Shown: piece after piece, positions 6,694 to 13,349 of the stretch
Layout of the letters: every line of letters begins with the position of its first letter
How positions within the stretch are numbered: the stretch's first letter is position 1
Assembly (NCBI GenBank): GCA_938041705.1
Contig: CALISP010000068.1
Span: forward strand, 1 to 13,971
Source: an uncultured Cocleimonas sp.
GTDB lineage: Bacteria > Pseudomonadota > Gammaproteobacteria > Thiotrichales > Thiotrichaceae
Length of the DNA stretch: 13,971 nucleotides
Reading direction: 5' to 3'
Program-made: the position numbers and the translations under genes
Notes under the pieces: model-generated
Seen by the model: only the letters and a program-made list of their open reading frames with translations
Told to the model about the DNA's origin: nothing
Databases searched by the model: none

Positions 6694-7557
6694 ATGAATA
6701 AGTCACAAAATACCGAAACGTCTCAAGAACAAATTACACAACAAATTGAAGACTTAATGGTCACACGTGACGTACGTGGTATGAAACTACTACAAAAAGC
6801 ATTGGTGCCTGGCTATTACCAACGAGCTGCGCAAACATTGTATAACTGTAAAGGGACTGTGCTTATAGGTACTGGCTTTCCTGTCGATTCAACCTTTGAA
6901 ACTGATGGTCCAGTTGGGGCAATTGCTCTTTATGATTCTTTAAAGTTTCTTGGCGCTAATCCCATCATTGTGTGTGGAGACCCATTACAAAGCGTAATTG
7001 GTGATGATTACCAAACTCATAAAATTAGCGTTGGCGACTTAAGTAAAGGCAAACAAGAAGCACTTGATGGCCTAGATAAACTAAAACCAGATGTGGTTTT
7101 ATCAATTGAGCGTCCAGGGCTATCAGCAGGTGGCTTCTATGCCAATATGCGTGGCGAAGATATTAGTGCGCGCTGTGCTTGTTTCGATTATTTTTTAATT
7201 GAAGCAAACTGCCCCACTATCGCTATTGGTGATGGTGGAAATGAAATCGGTATGGGCAAGGTACTTGAGACTTTAAGAGATTTACCAATAACACCCGCTG
7301 TAACAAGTTGCGATGAATTATTAGTGGCGGATGTCTCTAACTGGGGCGCACATGGATTAATCGCGCTCTTGGGCTACTGGAGCGGTGAAGATCTATTAGC
7401 TAAAATTAACACATTAGATATCCTCAAATATATCTCAGCTCGTGGAAGTGTAGATGGTGTAACGCGTGAAAACACTCTTACAGAAGATAGTTTGGGTTCA
7501 GAAGCGGGACAAGAATTGATTGATGAATTGCGACGTATTACTGGCTTTGTTGGTTAA
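6694..7557 (+). CDS. D-glutamate cyclase-like C-terminal domain protein (PF14336, former DUF4392)
   Basis: This 287-residue protein matches the domain forming the C-terminal half of mammalian DGLUCY. Family blocks are VLIGTGFPVDSTFETDGPVGA (56-76), LSIERPGLSAGGFYANMRGEDIS (136-158), IAIGDGGNEIGMGKV (176-190), DVSNWGAHGLIALL (213-226) and GSVDGVTRE (251-259). The Gly-rich GDGGNEIGMG could bind a ligand, but its role is not known to me. There is no signal peptide. The ATG at 6694 has only a weak upstream GGAAA. The gene closes the block that starts with the PF07286 gene, so the two DGLUCY domains bracket pxpABC. Whether this domain is catalytic, regulatory or a cyclase partner cannot be told from sequence. 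A copy of the C-rich element starts 43 bases after the stop. Confidence 0.9.
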   Translation: MNKSQNTETSQEQITQQIEDLMVTRDVRGMKLLQKALVPGYYQRAAQTLYNCKGTVLIGTGFPVDSTFETDGPVGAIALYDSLKFLGANPIIVCGDPLQSVIGDDYQTHKISVGDLSKGKQEALDGLDKLKPDVVLSIERPGLSAGGFYANMRGEDISARCACFDYFLIEANCPTIAIGDGGNEIGMGKVLETLRDLPITPAVTSCDELLVADVSNWGAHGLIALLGYWSGEDLLAKINTLDILKYISARGSVDGVTRENTLTEDSLGSEAGQELIDELRRITGFVG

Positions 7558-7599
7558 ATATGCATATAAGTAAAAATCAATAAATAGACTGTTTAAGAT

Positions 7600-7617
7600 A
7601 CACCCCCCTACTTTTAA
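7600..7617 (+). repeat. C-rich 3'-end element, copy 2 (after the PF14336 gene)
   Basis: ACACCCCCCTACTTTTAA, identical to the copies at 3171 and 9066. Its T-rich half overlaps the left arm of the small hairpin at 7608-7621. It lies at the end of the five-gene 3347-7557 block and is absent from the internal boundaries of that block. Confidence 0.85.
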
Positions 7618-7626
7618 GTAGTTTTT
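7608..7626 (+). terminator. Small intrinsic-terminator-like hairpin overlapping C-rich element copy 2
   Basis: CTACT and AGTAG flank a TTTA loop, followed at once by TTTTT (7622-7626). The stem is only five pairs, so it is weak alone, but it is well placed 50 bases after the stop of the last gene in the block. Confidence 0.4.
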
Positions 7627-7666
7627 ATATACTGAAACAACACGCAATTATCAATTGTGTTGAGAT

Positions 7667-7694
7667 CCTTTTGCTAAAACTAAAAAGGTTTTTT
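7667..7694 (+). terminator. Second terminator-like hairpin before the acetyltransferase gene
   Basis: CCTTTT (7667-7672) pairs with AAAAGG (7683-7688) around a 10-base loop and is followed by six T residues (7689-7694). Another imperfect hairpin (AACAC, AATT / AATT, GTGTT, at 7639-7661) lies just upstream. Together they could end transcripts of the upstream block. Confidence 0.45.
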
Positions 7695-7743
7695 GTACGA
7701 AGTTTTATTAGGCCATTGATATAAACCTTTTAAGGAGCAATCT

Positions 7744-8235
7744 GTGAAACAAATTATAATTCGTGATGCAACCATTCTCGATTCACCTATTATTTATGAA
7801 TTCATTAAAGATTTGGCGCGTTATGAAAAAGCGGAACATGAAGTTATTGCGACTGTTTCAGATATAGAAGAATCAATCTTCGGTGTTAATTCTTCAGTTA
7901 AAGGTCTTATTTGTGAGCAAGGTAATATTGCCATTGGTTTTGCTGTGTATTTCTACAACTATTCTACATGGCTTGGTAAAAATGGACTGTATCTAGAAGA
8001 TTTATATGTATCACCCGAATATAGAAGTATAGGAGCGGGTAAACAATTACTACAACACCTTGCAGGAATTGCGGTCAATAATAACTGCGGTCGTTTTGAA
8101 TGGAGTGTATTAGATTGGAATGAACCAGCTATTAATTTTTATAAATCTATTGGTGCCATCGAAAAAAGCGAATGGCTGGGTTATCAATTAGTCGGGGATG
8201 CACTCAAAGAATTCAGCAAAGGCAAAATTGATTAG
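7744..8235 (+). CDS. GNAT acetyltransferase of the spermidine/spermine (SSAT)/thialysine type
   Basis: This 163-residue GNAT protein transfers an acetyl group from acetyl-CoA to an amine. It resembles SSAT more than generic GNATs: IKDLARYE (21-28), IGFAVYFYNYSTWLGKNGLYLEDLYV (64-89), the CoA pyrophosphate loop YRSIGAGKQLL (93-103) and WNEPAINFYKSIGA (125-138). Tyr133 corresponds to the catalytic tyrosine of human SAT1 and Glu85 to the Glu of its YLED motif. The substrate is likely a polyamine, thialysine or a related diamine, but this is inference. The GTG start has a strong AAGGAG six bases upstream, and that site lies within the small palindrome CCTTTTAAGG. The gene is set apart from the upstream block by hairpins. 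Confidence 0.9.
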   Translation: MKQIIIRDATILDSPIIYEFIKDLARYEKAEHEVIATVSDIEESIFGVNSSVKGLICEQGNIAIGFAVYFYNYSTWLGKNGLYLEDLYVSPEYRSIGAGKQLLQHLAGIAVNNNCGRFEWSVLDWNEPAINFYKSIGAIEKSEWLGYQLVGDALKEFSKGKID

Positions 8236-8243
8236 GTTTTCTG

Positions 8244-8270
8244 TGAAAAACAACCATTGTGTACTTTTCA
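8244..8270 (+). other. Imperfect hairpin downstream of the acetyltransferase gene
   Basis: TGAAAA-ACAA pairs with TTGT and TTTTCA around a CCA loop, with a four-base bulge (GTAC) on the right arm. There is no T-run, so a terminator role is doubtful. The rest of the 129-base spacer shows no clear promoter; TTGAAG at 8321 is the only -35-like hexamer, and no good -10 box pairs with it. Confidence 0.25.
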
Positions 8271-8364
8271 TGAATCTTCAGAGCATTCTGGTGTCATAGA
8301 CAATACTTCTACTCTTTTAATTGAAGCATAACTCTATTTAATAATAATTAAATTCGACTATCTT

Positions 8365-9015
8365 ATGAAATATACCTTAGCTTTTTTTATTCTTTTATCT
8401 CCTTTCTTAGCAAATGTTAGTGCTGAAGAATTAATATCCTTGAATAAAGATAAATGGGAGATTCTTCAATATTCTAGTATCAAACCGAATGTGGTTGATT
8501 CTAATAAGCAGTCTTTAATCATTCGCGTTGATGAATCTGCAGCACCTATATTCTATCGGTTGAAGAAACCAAAGGTAGTGAATGAAATTGTACTTGATGC
8601 TGAAGTAATGGGTGATTTAAAACTCAATAAAAGCAAGCAAGGTGCTAAGGGAAATGATGATTTTAGCTTACGTATAGGTTTAGTTTATCAAGGAGAAAAG
8701 CGACTTGGCTTCTTTCAAAAACAAATGGCTGCACCCTGGGTAAAAAAACTATATAGCTTAGCACCGAAAAATATTGGTGTAAGTCATGTAGAGTTTTTTA
8801 CTGTATTTCAAGACAAGCGTTTAGCTAATACTAAAAATACTTCATCAGATCTTATGGTCGACAGTTTTGTAATCGAACAGCCAAGTAATGGAAAAATCCA
8901 AACTACGATTAAAGTTCCTTCAAATAAAACGGTCATGGCCTTGTGGGTAAACAGTGATGGGGATGATACAAAATCTAAATTTGCCGTCAAAATTAATAAG
9001 CTAATGCTTAGATAA
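8365..9015 (+). CDS. Exported protein of unknown function
   Basis: I do not recognise the family with confidence. The 216-residue protein starts with a clear Sec signal peptide: Lys2, a hydrophobic core at about 4-17, and a VSA-EE cleavage site near residue 20-21. It is therefore probably periplasmic. The mature part is rich in beta-type segments and Lys/Asp, has no Cys, and has no lipobox or second membrane segment. Its layout, with a KWE start, a beta-rich DFSLRIGLVYQGEKRLGFF segment and a mid-region Trp, is loosely reminiscent of DUF3047-type periplasmic proteins; that is a weak guess. There is no Shine-Dalgarno before the ATG at 8365. It is followed by a hairpin and copy 3 of the C-rich element. 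Confidence 0.75.
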   Translation: MKYTLAFFILLSPFLANVSAEELISLNKDKWEILQYSSIKPNVVDSNKQSLIIRVDESAAPIFYRLKKPKVVNEIVLDAEVMGDLKLNKSKQGAKGNDDFSLRIGLVYQGEKRLGFFQKQMAAPWVKKLYSLAPKNIGVSHVEFFTVFQDKRLANTKNTSSDLMVDSFVIEQPSNGKIQTTIKVPSNKTVMALWVNSDGDDTKSKFAVKINKLMLR

Positions 9016-9035
9016 CTCCAGACTTTGTGGCTCAA

Positions 9036-9056
9036 ATAGTAACTGATAATTACTAT
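9036..9056 (+). other. Hairpin after the exported-protein gene
   Basis: ATAGTAA (9036-9042) and TTACTAT (9050-9056) form a perfect 7-pair stem with a 7-base loop. It lies just upstream of C-rich element copy 3, and its A-rich 3' flank lacks a T-run. It may cooperate with that element at the transcript end. Confidence 0.4.
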
Positions 9057-9065
9057 ATAAAAACT

Positions 9066-9083
9066 ACACCCCCCTACTTTTAA
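9066..9083 (+). repeat. C-rich 3'-end element, copy 3 (after the exported-protein gene)
   Basis: ACACCCCCCTACTTTTAA, identical to the copies at 3171 and 7600, starting 51 bases after the stop codon. Unlike the other copies, no downstream partner for its T-rich half is evident; the hairpin here lies upstream instead. A T-rich stretch (TTTTTACAATTCTTTT) follows. Confidence 0.85.
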
Positions 9084-9163
9084 TCCTTTTTACAATTCTT
9101 TTACAAACCTGATGATTTATTTATGTAGGATAGATTTACACGGTTTATAACAAGGAGAAGTTT

Positions 9164-12121
9164 ATGAAGTGGTTTCAAATTCTGCTATTAGCGATCAGCG
9201 TATCAGTTTTAATCGGTTGTGGTGGAGGTTCTGGAGGAAATTCAAATACTCCTATTAATAATCCTACTATCGTTACAAATCTGTCTAAACCAACATTAAT
9301 TTATAACCAGTCTCCAAGAATAAACCAAGAGCTTCACCTAAGGATTGAAGATAATACTGCCACAGTAACATCTGATTATTCTTGGAAGATCACATCTCAA
9401 CCAAGCTCATCTAATATCCAGATAAATGTATCAAGCGACAGTAAGTCTGGATTGTTAACACCAGCTGTTGCCGGACAATATAAAATTACTGCTACGCCTT
9501 TGTCTGGCAATATTATACAAACTCAATTTTCAGTTGAAAAAAACCTACCTTTTAATACTGTTAAGTTAGAGGGTTATGACCCCACTCAGGAAATATCAAA
9601 ACAAACTGGTGTCATATCAAATCAGTCTTGGATTTACTCAGAATCATTGAGTGGCTCAGCTATCGAAACAATCGTATCAAATTACAATAGTTTAACTATT
9701 CTAGAGTTTGACCAAGTTAGGGGGTTGTTAGTTGAATTTGATGATAGTGTTACACAATCGCTGCTTGATTTAGATAAAGTCAGGACAGTTTCTGGAATCG
9801 ATAGCGTTGACTCTAGAGTATTTGAAGGGGCTTACTCTTTTAAGAAACCTAACAAAACCGCTTCGGACGGAAGTGCTTTTAATGATGGTGGGGATAATTG
9901 GCATTTAGAACACATAGGTATTGAGCAAGCTTGGGATGTAACCATCGGCAATGATAAATTTGATATTGGTATAGCAGACTCAATAGATACTTATCAAACA
10001 CAACATGAAGACTTAAAAGGAAAATTTACAGAAGCTACAATAAATGAAATAGACCCTAATTTTGAATTTAGCTTTCATGGCACTGCTGTTGCCGGATCTA
10101 TTGGTGCCATAACTGATAACGACAAAGGTATATCTGGAGTAAATTGGTTAAACCCATTAGTTGGCGGCTATGGAAGTTATGAAGGCATTAAAAGCATTAT
10201 TTCCAAAGATCGAGTTCCACTAATCAATATTTCTCTAGAGCTTTCAGAATACGTGCCCAGTGGATTTGTCCCTAGTAACCTTATAGACGTTGGTAAACGA
10301 AGACTTCGTACATATTTGGGTTCGAGAGATTATAGAAAATTAGCAGCTTTTTATTATAATAAATTATTTATTTATGCCGCAGGAAATGGCATAGGAAATG
10401 GCGAAGGATTTAATGGCATTTTTGGTGTAGATGCCATATTAGATAATGGTGCTCTGCATTATGCCTTACCATTATCTAATCAATTATCGAAGAAAAATAA
10501 CATCATTTTAGTCGCTGCACTTGTCAATGATAATAGACTTTTATACAGCTCTAACTACGGCGAGAGTATAGATATTGCGGCACCATCAAATTATAAATCG
10601 ACCAAAAGTAATACTAGTTCAGTAACATTACCGAGTGCAGAACTTGATACTTATTACGAGAGTGACGAGTATGCCATTAATACTTATAAAGATGCATTTG
10701 GTGGTACTTCTTCTGCAGCACCCGTGGTAACGGGTGTAGCATCCTTAATTTTAGCTGTTGACCAATCACTAACTGCATCTGAAGTGAAATCTATATTGGT
10801 AAATAGTGCGACGACATCAGCTACTGAAAGATATATTTCATTTACTGATGCAGGTGAGAACAATTCAAATATTCAGGCACTTGCCCATCCTATTCCAATA
10901 TTAAATGCCGCTTCTGCATTAACCATGACGAAAGAAATTAAGGAAGGTAGAGAAGTACTAATTGAACATGCATTTTCGGATCCATTTAAAGCTACTATTA
11001 CCGTTAACCTCTCTTCTGCAAATGAAAGCGTTACATTCAAATCATTTGATTACAAAGCTAGTGTGAAATCTAACGCAAGCTCTGGTGCTTATGAAGAGTT
11101 TCTAAATGGAACTGTAGCGGGCTTCAGTCCATTAGTTATGCAAAACCTTTCTCCCGAAAATACACACTATAAAATAGCAGGAACTACAACAACACAATTT
11201 CCACATGAAGCAACGGGAATAAACCTCGATAGTATTTACAGTTATGAGTTTATTGTCCCAAAAATAAATGCACGTACTACAAACAGAGACACTCAAGCTA
11301 TTATTCCTAATGTATCTATTGATATACAATTTGAAGATGGATCGTTGCCTGTTGCCTTTGGTTCTTCAGATGCAACTGGTAATTTTCGACTCTTTTTAGC
11401 ACCAGGTAAATATACAATAAATGCTAAGGCTGATGGATATAACGATCTCATTGAAATAGTTAACGTGGCAGCTTCAGATACTATATTAGATATTGATCTA
11501 CAGTTAACTCCCGACACCGTTAACCCTACTTCAGGTGGAGAGTTAACTAGAATAACGCCAATCACACCGTTTACTACTTCAGAAACTACAACAAATACAA
11601 TTGGCCCACTCACGTTTACTTATGAGAGTGGTTTTGAGGGAGATATTGAGGCTATTTCACGACCTGTAGAATCAGGACCAGGAGCTTATTTAGATCAAGT
11701 TATTCAATTTCGCGCTGGAATTACTTCAATGACTATTAATCAAATAAAAAGAGACATAGGGGTAGAAGTCACCTGTGCAAGTGGTGATGACTCCTATTCA
11801 ACTAAAACTGTAGATTTTTCAAGTGGAGTTGTTGTTGATAAAGGTCTAAAAAACGGTCAACTATTCTCTTGTAGTTCAACATATCAGTCTGTAGTACCTA
11901 CAACCATTAGTAATGATGAAGCAGAATTACAAAGTTTAATTTCTACTTGGGCGACAGATAGACCACATGGCAATGCTATAAGCACAAACTGCCCTGTAGT
12001 CGAGGATGTTATCGGTTCAGAGGAGAGATGTACTATCGATTTACTAACTAATTATCTGATAACGGATGATACCAGTAAACAACACAAGGTTTCGACTAGA
12101 ACTAAATATGATACTTTATAA
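9164..12121 (+). CDS. Subtilisin-like (S8 family) serine protease lipoprotein
   Basis: A 985-residue multidomain protease. The N-terminus is a lipoprotein signal with lipobox LIGC and lipidated Cys19; Gly20 follows, so outer-membrane sorting is expected. A PKD/Ig-like segment spans about 43-125 (YSWKITSQP, AGQYKITA), then a possible propeptide-like region at about 165-220. The S8 domain spans about 245-590, with Asp272 in IGIADSID, His305 in FHGTAVAG, oxyanion Asn408 in AAGNG and Ser516 in GGTSSAAP, so the triad is complete. Asp272 is followed by Ser-Ile rather than the usual Thr/Ser-Gly. Residues 712-780 look like a carboxypeptidase-regulatory-type beta domain (DATGNFRLFLAPGKY). Apart from Cys19, all four cysteines (871, 903, 943, 956) are C-terminal, suggesting two disulfides. 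AAGGAG gives a strong start. Substrates are unknown. Confidence 0.92.
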   Translation: MKWFQILLLAISVSVLIGCGGGSGGNSNTPINNPTIVTNLSKPTLIYNQSPRINQELHLRIEDNTATVTSDYSWKITSQPSSSNIQINVSSDSKSGLLTPAVAGQYKITATPLSGNIIQTQFSVEKNLPFNTVKLEGYDPTQEISKQTGVISNQSWIYSESLSGSAIETIVSNYNSLTILEFDQVRGLLVEFDDSVTQSLLDLDKVRTVSGIDSVDSRVFEGAYSFKKPNKTASDGSAFNDGGDNWHLEHIGIEQAWDVTIGNDKFDIGIADSIDTYQTQHEDLKGKFTEATINEIDPNFEFSFHGTAVAGSIGAITDNDKGISGVNWLNPLVGGYGSYEGIKSIISKDRVPLINISLELSEYVPSGFVPSNLIDVGKRRLRTYLGSRDYRKLAAFYYNKLFIYAAGNGIGNGEGFNGIFGVDAILDNGALHYALPLSNQLSKKNNIILVAALVNDNRLLYSSNYGESIDIAAPSNYKSTKSNTSSVTLPSAELDTYYESDEYAINTYKDAFGGTSSAAPVVTGVASLILAVDQSLTASEVKSILVNSATTSATERYISFTDAGENNSNIQALAHPIPILNAASALTMTKEIKEGREVLIEHAFSDPFKATITVNLSSANESVTFKSFDYKASVKSNASSGAYEEFLNGTVAGFSPLVMQNLSPENTHYKIAGTTTTQFPHEATGINLDSIYSYEFIVPKINARTTNRDTQAIIPNVSIDIQFEDGSLPVAFGSSDATGNFRLFLAPGKYTINAKADGYNDLIEIVNVAASDTILDIDLQLTPDTVNPTSGGELTRITPITPFTTSETTTNTIGPLTFTYESGFEGDIEAISRPVESGPGAYLDQVIQFRAGITSMTINQIKRDIGVEVTCASGDDSYSTKTVDFSSGVVVDKGLKNGQLFSCSSTYQSVVPTTISNDEAELQSLISTWATDRPHGNAISTNCPVVEDVIGSEERCTIDLLTNYLITDDTSKQHKVSTRTKYDTL

Positions 12122-12148
12122 AGACCGCTACACTTTTTATATAAAAAT

Positions 12149-12226
12149 ACTTTAATATTTAAAAAATGAAGTTTGCTTATAAGCAAAGCTAGTAGTGCTA
12201 GTAGTCCTTCATTAAAATTTTAAAGT
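12149..12226 (+). other. Nested inverted repeats after the protease gene, possible branched 3' RNA structure
   Basis: The outer arms are ACTTTAA (12149-12155) and TTAAAGT (12220-12226). The inner arms are AATGAAG (12165-12171) and CTTCATT (12207-12213). Inside these lie the perfect 16-base palindrome TTTGCTTATAAGCAAA (12172-12187) and then a 9-base tandem repeat. There is no T-run after the outer arm. The structure could protect or end the protease transcript. The C-rich element seen after other genes is absent here on the plus strand. Confidence 0.5.
12188..12205 (+). repeat. Tandem 9-base direct repeat
   Basis: GCTAGTAGT occurs twice, back to back, within the nested inverted repeats downstream of the protease gene. 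It is too short and too few in number to classify. Confidence 0.6.
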
Positions 12227-12253
12227 AATCTTAGAGTATATAAAACTTAGACA

Positions 12254-12313
12254 TTTTACAGGCAAAAAAATAGCGAAACTTTAAAGCTTCGCTATTTATA
12301 AAACACTGTAAAA
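12254..12313 (-). terminator. Terminator of dat, possibly bidirectional
   Basis: The core is a perfect 10-pair stem, AAATAGCGAA (12268-12277) and TTCGCTATTT (12288-12297), with a 10-base loop. Read on the minus strand, the stem runs into seven T residues, the classic form for the gene ending at 12335. In the plus direction the tail is poor. An outer 8-pair stem, TTTTACAG (12254-12261) with CTGTAAAA (12306-12313), encloses the core and reaches into the C-rich element. Confidence 0.75.
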
Positions 12314-12324
12314 ATGGGGGGTGT
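12310..12324 (-). repeat. C-rich 3'-end element, variant copy 4 (after dat)
   Basis: On the minus strand this reads ACACCCCCCATTTTT. It shares ACACCCCCC and the T-tract with copies 1-3 but has A instead of TAC between them. It starts 11 bases after the dat stop codon, immediately upstream of the terminator, and its T-tract forms part of the outer terminator stem. Orientation relative to the gene is the same as for copies 1-3. Confidence 0.65.
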
Positions 12325-12334
12325 CTTTTTAAGT

Positions 12335-13189
12335 TTATTTAGTAGACGCCAGGGCTTCTTCAATATAAAACTCACGAAGTTTTATCGCGATTGGGCCAGG
12401 TGTACCATTACCGATAGTCTTACCATCGATACTAACAACCGGAGTTACGAAGGTTGTGGCTGAACTTAAGAAAGCTTCTGCAGCATCCATTGCTTCTTCT
12501 GGTGTAAACAACCTTTCTTCTATCTTCATATTGTCTTCAGCAGCTAATCGCATAATAGCTTTACGCGTGATACCCGCTAAAATTTCAGTACCTAAATGAC
12601 GCGTAACTAAAGTACCTTCTTTTGTAATAATGTAAGCATTATTTGAACTACCTTCTGTGATATAGCCATCTTCTATCATCCATGCATCATCTGCACCAGC
12701 AGCTTTTGCAGCCATTTTAGCCATACTTGGCGCTAGTAATTGAACCGTTTTAATATCACGACGTCCCCAACGAATATCTGGAACGGTGATTATCGTCATG
12801 CCTTTTTTAGCATATGGGCTTTCTAAAATATTAAGTTTCTGTGAGAACATAACTAAAGACGTCGGTGTGTTCTCAGGAAAGTGAAAACCACGATCAGCAA
12901 CACCACGACTTACTTGCAAATAAATAAGACCTTGATCAAGGTTATTCTTTTCAATTAATGTTTTTTGAGCTGTTTCAATCTCTTCGTTAGTCGCAGGAGG
13001 CGTTAATGAGAGTTCGTTCATTGAACGATGTAGACGAGTTAAATGACCTTCATTATCGATTAGTTTACCGTTTAAAACCGAGCTAACTTCGTAAACACCG
13101 TCAGCAAATAAAAAGCCACGATCAAAGACAGAAATTTTAGCATCTGCTTCAGGGAGGTATTCGCCATTCACATAAACGATTCTATTCAT
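12335..13189 (-). CDS. dat: D-amino-acid aminotransferase (class IV PLP aminotransferase)
   Basis: This 284-residue enzyme interconverts D-alanine and 2-oxoglutarate with pyruvate and D-glutamate, using PLP. It is colinear with the Bacillus enzyme with an offset of 2. SVFDRGFLFADGVYEV (20-35) includes Tyr33 (Bacillus Tyr31). IYLQVSRGVADRGFHFPENT (89-108) has Arg100 (Arg98), DIKTVQLL (145-152) has the PLP Lys147 (Lys145), and TEGSSNN (178-184) has Glu179 (Glu177). The position of Bacillus His100 holds Phe102, with His103 next to it. The SRG...FPEN block separates it from branched-chain and 4-amino-4-deoxychorismate relatives, though these remain possible activities. The ATG at 13189 has AGGA upstream. 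It lies 160 bases downstream of pgeF on the same strand and ends in a good terminator. Confidence 0.9.
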   Translation of the reverse strand: MNRIVYVNGEYLPEADAKISVFDRGFLFADGVYEVSSVLNGKLIDNEGHLTRLHRSMNELSLTPPATNEEIETAQKTLIEKNNLDQGLIYLQVSRGVADRGFHFPENTPTSLVMFSQKLNILESPYAKKGMTIITVPDIRWGRRDIKTVQLLAPSMAKMAAKAAGADDAWMIEDGYITEGSSNNAYIITKEGTLVTRHLGTEILAGITRKAIMRLAAEDNMKIEERLFTPEEAMDAAEAFLSSATTFVTPVVSIDGKTIGNGTPGPIAIKLREFYIEEALASTK

Positions 13190-13349
13190 TTTTTTATTCC
13201 TATTTAAATTATTTAGCTAGTGCTTAGTTAAAGGTTTATAAAACAATTCTACTATCGAATGCTTTAAATGTGATGGTTTTATACAGATAATTTTTAAATT
13301 ATTGTAGTACCAGTTCGCTAATTTTATTGGAATATTACGTTGTCGTAAT
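13190..13349 (-). other. Spacer between pgeF and dat
   Basis: This is 160 bases of strongly AT-rich sequence. Apart from the dat ribosome binding site (AGGA) at its dat end, I see no clear promoter, hairpin or reading frame. Its length suggests dat may have its own promoter, but none can be named with confidence. Confidence 0.4.

Noticed and set aside
6683..6697. Four-codon mini reading frame (ATG GAA ACA CAA TGA) overlapping the PF14336 start as ATGA
   Set aside because: It has no ribosome binding site and no regulatory codon pattern; probably chance, although the overlap is tidy.
7600..7617. The C6/G6 tract as a G-quadruplex or i-motif
   Set aside because: Each site has a single tract; four neighbouring tracts would be needed for an intramolecular fold.
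3171..9083. Identical short repeats considered as a CRISPR array
   Set aside because: Copies are 1.5-4.4 kb apart with genes between, and there is no regular spacing and no cas gene.
11132..11613. Two overlapping antisense open frames inside the 3' part of the protease gene
   Set aside because: The plus-strand frame is continuous and domain-bearing; the antisense products are low-complexity or Cys/Tyr-rich with no family features.
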